A DNA stretch of 64,000 nucleotides from Melastoma dodecandrum (lineage: Eukaryota > Streptophyta > Magnoliopsida > Myrtales > Melastomataceae). The notes below the pieces were generated by a model. That model was not told the origin of the DNA and ran no database searches. It saw nothing but the letters and a program-made list of their open reading frames with translations. The translations under genes were made by a program, and so were the position numbers. The stretch lies in assembly GCA_029817715.1 (NCBI GenBank), contig JARUPY010000189.1, positions 2,418,001-2,482,000 of the forward strand. The letters are read 5' to 3'. Of this stretch, positions 23,374 through 34,420 are shown piece by piece. Positions within the stretch are counted from its first letter, which is position 1; each line of letters opens with the position of its first letter.

Positions 23374-26300
23374 TTAGCCATTGTGGTTCCTACGGCATAT
23401 GCACTCCGGGTACGGATTCTTATAGAACGATTCTTCGGTCCTGAACCGTGCTCGGCCTTTGATTCCTGCCGACGGACCCCTCCTTTTCCTTGGAGCTCCT
23501 TGCCTGCCATTACAAACGTATAGATGGACGATTATATGTGCTAGATAGCTCCACGCTCCATTCATTGCCTACCTGTTCGCGTGCATCTCATGGATGGCAT
23601 GTGCAAATGAAGTACCCTCTGACAGCTTCCCTGATTCCAGTTTATCGAGGATGTTCACAAAACCTTTCCTGGAAAGAGAAACTGCCATATTTATATCCAT
23701 GGATTACCCGAAAAATTTTCAGGAAACGTTCCCAAGAATTGTAGGATGATTTGGTACAAGAGTTTGAACTGTATGATGGGATGAGCGCCCTTGTACTAAT
23801 TACCTGTCTGGATTAATTGTCTTACGGTGGCCAAGGAACCTCCGATGCCCCTCGACGGCCCTAGCCATGTTCCCTGAATATGATGCGACAAAGACATCGC
23901 TCTCCACAGAGATGATGTAGTCAATTGCAGCAGCCTGAGACGCGTGATCCCTAAGAGCTTCTAATTCTTCTTTTGTTGCTAGTGTTTCCTGTCATGGGGG
24001 GTAGGATATTTTAGTTGCATTTCAGCAAATAAAATTTATGGCGACAGTAAAACAACAGAAATAGAAAAATTAACACACAACCTTGAATACGAGGTTTTGA
24101 AAGCGGGACGAAAGCTCTAATAGGCGAGCATGCCCGCCATATATCTCCCCAGAAGCAATGTAGATCAAAGTTCTCGCAGGATACCCTAGAGCTCGAAGAA
24201 AAATCCCCACTTCGTTTGGGGTCAAAGGACAATACCCTTCCAGTCTCTGTTCAGTGGAATTTATCTTCTTAATCTTCCAATGGCTGGTACTCTCCCTGTC
24301 CAATCAATCATTGGTTGTATGATAAATTCCACGTTCTCATTCATGCAGCGTTTGACCAAGCATTTCATCATTATAAGCCTTACGAGATTCTCACCTCATT
24401 TTCCTCAGCTCTTCCGATTCTACTTCTGTCAGGCCATATGTACAGCCAGTGAAAGATAACATGTCTTTCTCATATCTCAGATGCAGGGCGATGTACTGTC
24501 CACCACGATCCCTCAGCCGCTCAACCAGCTTCTGTGGTTTCACCGTCACGCATGCATGCTCAGTACCTAATTTAACAGGAATCCCCATCGGAGACCTCAT
24601 AAATGCATAAGTAAGAACGAGAAGGAAAATACGTTGAGACTAGCTCATGTCTGATCAACTCAAACATGCCATATGTACCTAATCGGCTTTTGTTTACGGT
24701 TTACATTTCCAGGAATAGGACAACAACCGAATGATCAACTAAAAGCTCAAAACGTAAATGCATTTAATCAAGCATCAGTTATTGGGTCAAGATGATGGAT
24801 TCGCATTAGCACGAACCTTTCCCAATATTTCAATAGGAGGTGAGAAACGAAGTGCGTGATATAAAGCACGACATCTCAGTCTCTGGATGTCAAGAGGCAA
24901 ATCATTATTGGCCAGCCGGGAATCTGATTTCGCAACATGAATGACCTGCAGATTGGTATATTAGCTTGGCTGGAACTGGCTTCCAATCAATAGAGAATAA
25001 AAAAAAAATCATGTAGAATCAAATGCTTTAATTTTCTATTTTATTTTTTTACGCAGATGAAATACTCCAAGAGAACTATTTTCCAGATTTAGTTCAGAAA
25101 TAAAAAAAAAATGAGGGCATATCTTAGCAGATTTTAATTCATGAGTGCCCGGGCCTGAGAACAAAATGTTTCAGTGGCCTGCGCCACATATGAGTCATCA
25201 CAAACTAACAAATACATGGCAATATATGACAGATATACTGAAAGCTTTATGCTTGCAAAACTCAAAACAGGATAGCCAATTACAGCCCTGCAAATTCAGG
25301 TACTGAAGTGACAAACCTGGTATTGATTCCATAAGTGAGACATCTCTTCGTAGTAACCAACACTAGCCCAGGAGGTGAAATGCTTCCGAGCATGAGGAAC
25401 AGATTCTAACTCCTTGGGTAAAGCCTTGACAACCCGCACATCCCTTTTCAGAGCTTCGATGAAATACTCTTCATCAAAAATTTCAGAGAAGGTGCTGGGA
25501 ACAAGAATAGCATTTGAGACGTGAAATGAAAAGTTAATGATAGAAAATTGTTGCCGTTTTCATATGCTGAAATGCAACAATACCTGGTGTCTTTCCAAAA
25601 TGAGCGTCTATCTAATTGGGGTATCACCAAAGTTGCATTCATAATGCGTGCCACAGCCACCATGTCCGATATCTATCACACAAAAAAGTGAATTAATCCC
25701 TGCTTAAATCACACACAAAAAAAAAAGGATTCGTAGTATTATTGCCATGATAAGGTTGCTTACACCAGTTCGCATTTGATTTAATCCCCCGTTACTCTTC
25801 ACAGTCAAAAAATGATCCGATACGTGAGCAACTGATTCACAAATTCGACCAAAGGAAAATAGACCATCAGAAAAGAAATGATCCCTTTCTATCCTTTTAA
25901 GATGAATGTCTTCAGTGGGGAAACAATGACAGCAACAACTTTGAGAAATAGGGAGACCGGGAGAATTATCACCTTCATATCTTGAAGTAGGTTTTGTGCA
26001 TGGATGTAGTCCAAAACTGGAAGGAGTAACCCAAAGATCCTGTTCCAAAATTTGTTCCGGAATCTGTGGCTTCATTGTCAGAATCTGATAACCAAGAATG
26101 CGTAATTGCAATAAAATAGATGGAGATAACGGGAATACAGAACAGAGGAACTGAGATTATCTCATCGACCACCTTCGGGTAGACGATTCCCATCATCATC
26201 GACATTCAACACCAGAAACCACTACCAAGCTCGCAATTTTAGCGACCTAAGCTGATCAAAAGCCGAAACCGGGGAACGCCCAATTAGTCCCATTACCTTG

Positions 26301-26482
26301 TGCGGGAAAACCTTATCGGGGACACGGTGCGGCGTCTCCCTATCATCTTCATCCAGGCCCTTCCTTGTGAGGAAGAAAGAAGATAAGGAGAAGAAGAGGA
26401 TGATGATAAGGACAACCGGGAAGAGATTCCCACGGCGGAACCTGGGGGCTGCCCTCCTCGTCGGCAACCTCGGATTCCACAT
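23374..26482 (-). CDS. O-fucosyltransferase family protein, complete 11-exon gene
   Basis: Eleven minus-strand exons join in frame: 26482-26297, 26084-25973, 25831-25764, 25672-25584, 25494-25317, 24945-24817, 24531-24395, 24295-24082, 23988-23804, 23668-23573 and 23503-23374, giving 507 aa. Residues 21-38 form a type II membrane anchor after an Arg-rich N-terminus, so the enzyme is expected in the Golgi lumen. Family motifs include [11 protein letters not shown], a [14 protein letters not shown] block, [17 protein letters not shown], the [11 protein letters not shown] segment and the C-terminal [11 protein letters not shown]. Plant members of this glycosyltransferase family are linked to pectin and adhesion; the exact acceptor cannot be told from sequence. 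Splice sites are canonical GT/AG and nothing looks damaged. Confidence 0.93.
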
Positions 26483-26642
26483 ACCCTCTCAATCTGAACT
26501 CTCCCCACACCCGCCCAGATCTCGCTTCGCTTCCAACATGCAGGCAGGGTTTGTAGTTGCGACCCTTTTGCCTCTGAACGAACAGCCGATCTGACACCCT
26601 GACATCATCAACTTCCTCGATTTAAAAGGAACGTGTCTCCTT

Positions 26643-26977
26643 CAAGGACGGCCCAAATAGAGGCGGTGACGATGGGCCTTGACCTCCAGCAGAGAGAAAG
26701 CACCCTTCCCATGCTGGACCTAGTAAACCTACAGATTAGGCCCACTGAGAACTTGGCCTGGTCCACATTTTCTCACTTATTGGGCCTGGCCCATGCCCAT
26801 CTCCTCGTCCGTTAGCTTCAACCACGTCTCATAACGGCGCCCCCAAGTGGCTTGCCAGGGACTCCGAGACCGCCATGTAATGTAATGGTGGACCTCCTCG
26901 CAAAAGAAGTCGATGAATGAAGGGGGCTCTAGTCGTCCTGGACTAGACGACCGACCAACTTTGACAATTTTAAAAAT
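26643..26977 (-). pseudogene. Truncated duplicate of the GRAS gene 3' end
   Basis: This stretch matches the 3' end of the GRAS gene at 36.65-37.1 kb, in the same orientation. Shared phrases include GATGGGCCT, CGACCTCCAGCAGAGAGAAA, CCATGTAGTG-like and GAAGAAGTCGA. An internal part (that corresponding to about 36827-36900) is missing, and small shifts break the frame. Similarity fades near 26977, just where MULE sequence begins. It lies upstream of the O-fucosyltransferase gene on the same strand. Confidence 0.85.
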
Positions 26978-27339
26978 GCAAAATATACGATAATATCATA
27001 AATTATACCTAAATTTTTTGTTTTGTCAAATTCTGTTTTGGCTATACGATATTGTCACTATCTTTAGGGTTATACTTTTTTGTAACCATTCGTTGAAGGA
27101 ATCGTCGAGCCGCTGACGTGGACTCACGGATTCCTAATAGTCATCACTTTTTTTCACGTAGGCAAACAGCAAGGTTAAGTCTCCGATAGAAGCAAGTCCC
27201 CATTCTGTGGTGAAACCCTAATCGCACACAAGTGGAGAAAAATCTCAATTTTTGAAACCCTAAATCAGGTCCCCGATTGAAGCAACTTCCCAACTTCGCA
27301 AATCAAACGAGGAGTAAGAAGGGGGGCTAGGGCGGCGTT

Positions 27340-30285
27340 GTAGTGGAGGGTTTGAGCAAAAGAGCGAGAAAGAGAGGTGGAAGAAGGGAAGGAGACAGTC
27401 CCACAACAAGGTATGGCAACTCCCAACCTCATTGTCATGTTTGTAGATGTCCTGTTAAAACTTGTCGGTTTTGTTTTCTAACAAATATAGCGACGACTCG
27501 CATTTCGTTGAATCTGCATGAGGGGGGAGCATGTGTTTTGACGATGTGGGTTCGTATGATGGGGGTAGGGTAGTAAACATTCCTGATGTTGATACCGATC
27601 TCTTAGAATACTTCACATTGGTTGCCTTAAGAAAAGTATATGGGCTTAGGAAGGTTGATAGAATGTGGTATGCATATTCGGAAACCAGTTTGTCATTGGC
27701 CAGCAAAATTCTTGAGTATAAGGACGTGATGAAAATGGTTTATGAATGTAAATGTGCGAAAGTAGATATTTAGTTTGAAGGAGTGGAAGGTTACATTAGC
27801 GATTTTGCTGATAATGAACCAGAATCTAGTGATGAGGTTGATCTAGCTGAATTGGTGGAGGATGAACCAAAATCTGTTGTTGTTAGGATTGAATCTAGCT
27901 GATTTGGTAGAGGATGATGAAACTAGGGGTGAAGTTGCTGGGTTGAAAGATGAGGATGTAGAGGTTGAAGGGGATGGAATTAATGAGGCAGAGGAAAAAG
28001 CTAGGGATTTTGGTCAGAAAACAGTCGAGTTTGAAGTTAAGGGAAATGGATGACATGGTAGTGGATGAAGTTGAGTCTGAATATGTGAGTAGCGATGAAG
28101 AAAATATAGATGGTGATGGTTGTTCAACAATAGGTGAAAGAAGGAAGAAATTGAAACAAGTGTTTAGTGAGTACAATCCAAATTGTGATAATAAGAGTAT
28201 AGAATGGAAAGCTGGGATCTGTTCTGAAATACCTAGGCAATTTCATAGGGCTGTTCAAAAGTATGCAATTGCGAACAGTTTTAACCTAAGATGGAAAAAA
28301 GCACAAAAGATTGATAGGAAGCCATTTGTGTTAAGGGCTGTCCTTGGAGGTTATACGGGTCTTGGATTGGTAAGGACAATAACTTTGTGGTACATTATGT
28401 TTTCAACGGACATAAATGTTGTCGTTGTTTGAGTAACCGTCAAGCAACAACAAAGTGGGTTGTTGGTCAGTTCATGGATGGGAGCATTCGTAGGACTGGC
28501 TTGATTGCCCGTGATATTGAGCAAGAAATAATGGAGAAGCATAACTTAGAAATTCCGTTGATGACTAATACAAAGCAAGTTGGTTGATAGATAAATTGGA
28601 AAATGGTAGCCTAGACGATCATTATAGGGATCTCCGACCATATATTAAAGCTTTGAAGATGAAATACCCTCAATCTACATTTGAACTTGTCTGTGACTTG
28701 ACTCTGTCCACTGGCATGTACACAATGTTCAAAAGGTTGTTTGTTTGTTGTAATGCTTTGCGGACTGGTTTCATGAAGGGGTGTAGACCTTTCATTGGAT
28801 TCGATGGAACATTTATTAAGCATAAGTGTGGTGGGATTGTGTTAAGTGTTGTTGGGCATGATGGGAATGAAAGTATGCTTCCGATAGCATGGACTGTGGT
28901 TGAAGGGGAAAATAATGATTCATGGACATGGTTTCTGGAGATATTATTCAGATTGCTTGATGTTGGTCTTGGTGACAGATGGACGTTCACAAGTGACCAG
29001 CAGAAGGTATGATGATGGTTTCTGGGTTGTTGTTATATCTTTCCATGTAATACTAATATAATGTTGTTTTCCATTTGTACAGGGTCTGCTTAACGCTATG
29101 GCTATTCTGGCGCCAAATGCTGAACATAGAATCTGTGCCAGGCACATATACCAGAACTGGAAGGTCAAACACAGGGGATTGTTCCTCAAAACCTGTTTTT
29201 ACAAGACTGTCAAGAGCATTAATGAGAAAGATTATGAAAATGGTCTTAGGGAAATGAGACAAGGGCGTGATGGGATGCCTAGATCGGTTGAGGCTGTGGA
29301 TGATTTCCTGAAACAAGGCCCTGAGCATTTCTGTAAGGCATTTTTTCGAAAATCAAGTAAGTGCTCAACTGTCACGAACAACATGTGCGAGATCTTCAAT
29401 TCTTATATAATTGCTGCCCAAAGATTGCCTGTCATTGGTATGCTGAAAAGAATTCGTCGTTTGCTGATGGTTCGTCAAGTTTAGAAAAAGAAGACAGCTT
29501 TTGGAAGCCATGATATATATTGCTGTCAAATATCAGGAAAGAAATTGAACTACAAAAAGAAAATTCAGGTCAGTACGTGGTGAAACCTTCCTTGGCTAAA
29601 TGTTTTGAGGTATCCCTGGCTTCTTATGATATAGATAGGTACCTGGTCGATTTTGGTAGAAGATCTTGTTCCTGTAACTTCTAGGACCTGTGTTGTTTTC
29701 CTTGCCTGCATGTTATTACTTATGTAAACTTCATGAAAAGTCAAGTAGAGGACTATGTTGATCCTTGTTACAAGATAGACTCGTATAAGAAGGCCTATGG
29801 ACATATCTTAGAGCCTCCTGAAGGAGTTAAGTTCTGGCTGGAAGATGATTTGGAGCCGATCAAGCCGCCGCCATATAAAAAACTTCATGGAAGGCCAAAG
29901 AAGCACAACAGGAAAGTAAGTAAGGAGGAAGAGTCTAAAATTTCATCGCAGCCACAGGGGGTTTCCAAGCTATCAAAAAAGGAGTCAAAATGAAGTGTTC
30001 TTCCTGCGATGCGTATGGACACAATAGAAGGACTTGCAAGGGAGAAGGATCTTCGTAGTAGCAATAGGAACAACAGGTTCCGCTACCTCAAGAATCAGGT
30101 ATTACATGTTTGTCATTGCAATAATCTCATTGTTATTCCACTCAAAATAACATCAGTTTTCATATTTGCAAATTTTCAGGTAAACGTACACATATGACCT
30201 ACAAACAGTGTGGCCAACAAGGTCACAACAAGAGGACGTGCGCACGTAGAAGCACAACAGCAGATGCTGATGAGGAGTCTGTATA
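27340..30285 (+). pseudogene. MULE transposase copy A (MuDR type)
   Basis: Frames on the + strand form a MuDR-like transposase: an N-terminal block (VPDVDTDLLEYF-like, then KVYGLRKVDRMWY), an acidic linker, a MuDR DNA-binding block near 28130-28560 (RHQFHRAVQKYAIANSFNLRWKK-like), and the DDE core with FIGFDGTFIKHKCGG (28792-28836) and WTFTSDQQKG across an intron near 29010-29080. Two CCHC knuckles follow, CSSCDAYGHNRRTC (about 29998-30040) and a variant lacking the first Cys, QCGQQGHNKRTC (about 30205). In-frame stops, for example TAG near 27771 and TGA near 27899, and several shifts make it non-functional as it stands. Confidence 0.8.
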
Positions 30286-30779
30286 AGTACAGCAGCTGAG
30301 CAGATGAGGACGTGCGCATGGGATGCTATAACAGCACAATTTTGAGCAGATGCTTTTGTTAGGGATGCTGTAGAGGCACAAGTTTTGAGCAAATGCTTTT
30401 GTTATGTACTCGGTTATTATGTAGGTTTTTATGAAGGTTGTTGTGTAGGTTGTTGTGTCCTCAGAACTTCATGATATGTTGTTATGTATAGCAGCAGCAA
30501 ACCTGATCGTTTTGAACCTTCTGTGTTAAACTTGTTATGTATAAAAATGATCCATCTTTTTAAACCTTCTCCCGCACATTACTATCCAATCACATTCCTA
30601 TAACATTCCATTAATTTGAACCTTCTCCAGCACAATAGTATCTAACCTCAAACTATATTACACAATGAACAACATAATCTAAACAACATTGAATAGAAAT
30701 CCACCCTACATAGAATCTAAACTAAATTACACATTGAACCAACGTAATTCACCCTACACAGAAATCCAATTGCACAATA

Positions 30780-31270
30780 TTATCCCCAACATTGCAACGA
30801 CAGTGCACAACGCAAACAATTCAGCCTTCATCTTAGCCATCTTCAGTTCAATATCTTGATGATCATGGATTTTAACTTTCAGATTCTCAATCTTCACCTC
30901 CAGCTTCTTACTTTGCTCTTCTTTAAATTCAAACTTGTCTTACAACAATTTTATGTTATCCTCCAACATGTTCTTCGATTCAACGAGACGTAGGATGACT
31001 TCTTTTTGCCGATCAGGAAAGTCCTCATCCATCCATTCGAAATAGCCACAGGCATCCTCCTGATACAACACACAACATCCAGTAGCAGTCACAGATATTC
31101 AATTCAACCAAGGAAAGGACTGTCAATACTACCTTCCATGAAGAACAGGGCATGAACCGACGACTTGGATTCCTCTTGCTCTTGGAGGTGTACATCATCA
31201 CCCTCTTGCCGCGGAGATAAACACGCCTGCCAACAATCGAGCTCGACAGCCCGATTGCAACCTTCGGACA
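30780..31270 (-). pseudogene. GRF zinc-finger protein of the MULE, broken by a stop
   Basis: The minus strand shows a GRF finger, including RNPSRRFMPCSSW (about 31180-31130), an intron, then CGYFEWMDEDFPDRQKE and a coiled coil. A TAA interrupts it near 30940 where the homologue at 8.4-8.9 kb reads on, and a hydrophobic tail (VVAMLGIILC) follows in frame. Order, splice position and architecture match the 8.4-8.9 kb gene, so both descend from one MULE-borne gene. Confidence 0.65.
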
Positions 31271-31581
31271 GAGGTTTCAACAAGGATCAACAAAATCCTC
31301 TACTTGCCTTTTCATGAAGTTTACACAAGTAATAACATGCAGGCAATGAAAAAACTACATAGGTCCCACAAGTTACAGAAACAAGATCTTCTACCAAAAT
31401 TGACCGGGTACCTATCTTTATCATAAGAAGCCAGGGATACCTGAAAACGTTCAGCCAAGGTTGGTTTCACCATGTACTGACCTCAATTTTCTTAAAGCAG
31501 TTCAATTTCTTTCCTAATATTTGGCAGCAATATATCATTGCTTCCAAAAGCTATTTTCTTTTTCTGAACTTGACGAACCAT

Positions 31582-31813
31582 AACGTTTTATAAAACTCTT
31601 GGACCCCCAAATTTTGGTGTAACGTGTATCCCCCCCTGTTCCGGTCATATGGATCCCTACGTCGTTACATTCCGTTCGTAGTTGGTGCTGCCGCGCATGC
31701 AGCTATTTTTATGGTAAGAGATTATGACATCGTCAAACTACCCAATTACCATCGGCGGATATTCCTTGCTCATTATCAAACAATCCCCTATATGGATAAT
31801 ACACATTCCAGTT
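31582..31813. other. 232-bp insertion in MULE copy B containing a plastid psaA-like segment
   Basis: Compared with copy A, about 232 bp replace four bases. Positions 31676-31728 encode VVGAAAHAAIFMVRDYD on the + strand, which matches a conserved stretch of the photosystem I protein PsaA. Sequences on either side of that piece were not recognised and may be other organelle or nuclear pieces. Confidence 0.75.
31676..31728 (+). pseudogene. psaA: Short psaA-like plastid DNA fragment
   Basis: About 53 bp encode VGAAAHAAIFMVRDYD, a recognisable PsaA stretch. It starts and stops abruptly, and no more psaA follows on either side. Confidence 0.75.
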
Positions 31814-32193
31814 AAACGACGAATTCTTTCCAGCATATCAATGAAAAGCAATCTTCGGGCATTAATTATATAAGAATTCAAGGTCTCACACATGTTGTTC
31901 GTGAAAGTTGAGAACTTACTTGATTTTCGGAAAAATGCCTTACAGAAATGCTCAGAGCATTGTTTCAGGAAATCATCCATTCCCTCAACCGATCCAGGCA
32001 TCCCATCATGCCCTTCTCTTATTTTCCCAAGAGCATTTTTATAATCTTTCTCATTAGTGCTCATGACAGCCTTGTAAAAACAGGTTTTTAGGAACAATCA
32101 CATGTATTTGACCTTCCAGTTCCGGTATATGTGCCTGGCATAGTTTCTGTGTTCAACATTTGACACCAGATTAGCTATAACAACATTAAGCAG

Positions 32194-32223
32194 TGGCGAA
32201 CGGGTGCGTAACGCGTGGGAATC
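32194..32223 (+). pseudogene. Mitochondrial-type small-subunit rRNA fragment
   Basis: The bases GGCGAACGGGTGCGTAACGC, then GTGGGAATC, are the conserved 5' region of bacterial-type 16S rRNA. The GTGGGAATC form fits plant mitochondrial rrn18 better than plastid rrn16, from memory of the families. Confidence 0.65.
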
Positions 32224-32255
32224 TTATTGAATGGTGATGTGGGCGGGGGGTTCCG
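32224..32255 (+). pseudogene. psaA: Short psaA-like plastid DNA fragment
   Basis: About 32 bp encode LNGDVGGGFR, which is part of PsaA, abutting the rRNA-like piece with no spacer. Confidence 0.65.
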
Positions 32256-34420
32256 ATTGATTCGCTTATTCCTTCGCGCAAGCGCTTGGTTCGCCCCTTG
32301 TTGTCTTGCATTGTCCGTGCTTGAGTTAACTGAGATTACCCCAATGCTTATTCATATTCATATGTTGAAGGGTTGGTCTTCCATGCTGCCAAACCTAAAT
32401 CTGCCTCCACTTCATCCGGTTGAGCTTCCAGCTTTCCACCGGTACGCGTACATCCAGGATTAGTTGAAGTGCTATATGAAGACTTAGTCTTACCACTCCA
32501 ATTGGATCAATGGCTGGGGAAACGCTCCTTGTGGGACGTACGCTATCGGAGTGAGACCGGGGTACTGCTACATTTCGAATAGACTTGGGAGACCAAGGAG
32601 GGGCCTTTTCAGTACTGCTAACTATGTTAGGAGGATGCCTCTGTACAAATGGAAAATAACATACTGGTAGTATTAGCTAGAAAGACATAATAACAACCTA
32701 GAAACCATCATATACCTTTTGCTAACGGCTTATGAACGTCCATCCGTCACCAAGACCAACCTCAAGTAATATGAACAATATTTCCAGAAACCATGTCCAT
32801 GAATCATTGTTTTCCCCTTCAAACACCGCCCATGCTATTGAAAACATACCTTCATTCCCATCACGCCCAACATCACTTAACACAATCTTACCACATTTAT
32901 GCTTAATAAATGTTCCATCAAATCCAATGAAAGGTCTAGACCCCTTATGAAACCAGTCCGCAAAGCATCAAAACAAACAAATAGTCTTTTGAACATTATG
33001 TACATACTAGTGGACAAATTCAACTCATAGACAAGTTCAAATGTAGATTGGGGGTATTTCATCTTCAAAGCACTAATATATGGTCGGAGATCCCTATAAT
33101 GATCATCTAGGTTGCTATTTTCCAATTTATCTGCCAACCAACTTGCTTTGTATTCAATGGGATTTCTAAGCTATGCTTCTCCATTATTTCTTCTTGAATA
33201 TCACGGGCAATCAAGTCAGTGCTACGAATACTCCCATCCATGAACTGACTAATAATCCACTTTGTTGTCGCTTGATGGTTACTTAAACTACGACAACATT
33301 TATGCTCATTGAAAACATAACGGACCACAAAGTTTTTCTCATTACCAATCCAAGACCTGTATAACTTCCAAGGACAAACCTTAACACAAATTTTTTCTTG
33401 TCTATCTTTTGTGCTTCTTTTCCATCTTAGGTTAAAACCATTGGCAATTGTATACTTTTGAAGAGCCATGTGAAGTTTCCTAGGTGTTTCAAACACATCC
33501 CAGCTTTCCATTCTATACTCTTGTGATCATAATTTGGATTGTACTCACTAAACACTTGTTTCAATTTCTTCCTTATTTTACCTATTCTTGAACAACCATC
33601 ACCATCCACAATTTGTTCATTGCTACTCTCATATTCAGACTCAACTTCATCCATTGGCATTTCATCCGTTTCCTTAACTTCAGACTCAACTGCATTCTAA
33701 CCGAAATCCCCAGGTTCTTCCTCTGCCTCATTAATTTCATCCCCTAACCTCTCAGCTATATAACCAGCATCACCTTCAACTTCTACAACCTCATCTTCCA
33801 AACCAGCAACTTCACCCCTAGTTTCATCGTCCACCAAATCAGCTAGACAAACCATAACAACACCAGATTCCAGTTCATTACCTTCAACCTCATCACTAGA
33901 TTATGGTTCATTACCAGCAAAATCGCTAACACCACCTTCCTCTCCTTCAATGTAAATATCCACTTTCGCACATTCACATTCAGTTACCATTTTCATCACA
34001 TTCTTATCCTCTAAAATATTCCTGGCCAATAACAAACTAGTTCCTGAAAATATATACCACTTTCTATCAATCTTCCTAAGCCCAGATTCTTTTCCAAAGG
34101 CAACCAATGTGAAGTATCCTAACAGATTTGTGTCAACATCGGGAATGTTTATTACCCTACCCCATCATACGAACCCAAATCGTCAAAACACATGCTCCTC
34201 CCCCCTCCAAAAACAGTCAAGAAAATGCGAGTCGCCATATCTGTAGGACAACAAACCCGTTTCAAGCATAACAAGTTTTAGCATGAAAGTACAAACATAC
34301 CCTAAATCCTAAACACACAGACATACCTTGTTGTGAGACTGTCCCATTCCCTTCTTCCATCTCTCCTTCTTGCTCTTTCTTCCAATAAGAGCAAACCCTC
34401 CACTACCACGCCACCCTTTC

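Larger units (their letters stand above)
32194..32638. other. About 445-bp patchwork insertion in MULE copy B with mitochondrial- and plastid-like pieces
   Basis: Relative to copy A, the insertion lies at the 3' splice site of the DDE-core intron. It begins with a small-subunit rRNA-like piece, passes directly into a psaA-like piece, and then continues through about 380 bp I could not identify, some of it GC-richer than the surroundings. The abrupt joins suggest several short source pieces. Confidence 0.75.
26985..34420. mobile_element. Composite of two inverted MULE transposase copies around a GRF gene
   Basis: Copy A (+, about 27300-30290) and copy B (minus, about 34420-31277) are homologous, face each other and enclose a minus-strand GRF-finger gene (about 31270-30780). 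Homology between A and B begins at the untranslated GGCGTNGTAGTGGAGGG stretch (27330 and 34420) and ends near 29770 in A and 31277 in B. Outer sequence beyond B differs from A, so the right-hand terminal repeat is not visible. B is interrupted by two insertions with organelle-like DNA. The composite is inferred; B may be a separate truncated insertion. Confidence 0.65.
31277..34420 (-). pseudogene. MULE transposase copy B, inverted, with two foreign insertions
   Basis: Minus-strand homologue of copy A: the N-terminal block LRKIDRKWYIFSGTSLLLARN near 34085-34020, an acidic linker, a DNA-binding block near 33500-33400, SLDLMEHLL-like remains of the first DDE motif near 32920, and the TNNMCETLNSYII segment near 31880. 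Stops and shifts occur. Two insertions relative to A lie at 31582-31813 and about 32194-32638. Its 3' end is cut off near 31277 and no zinc knuckle remains. Confidence 0.8.
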
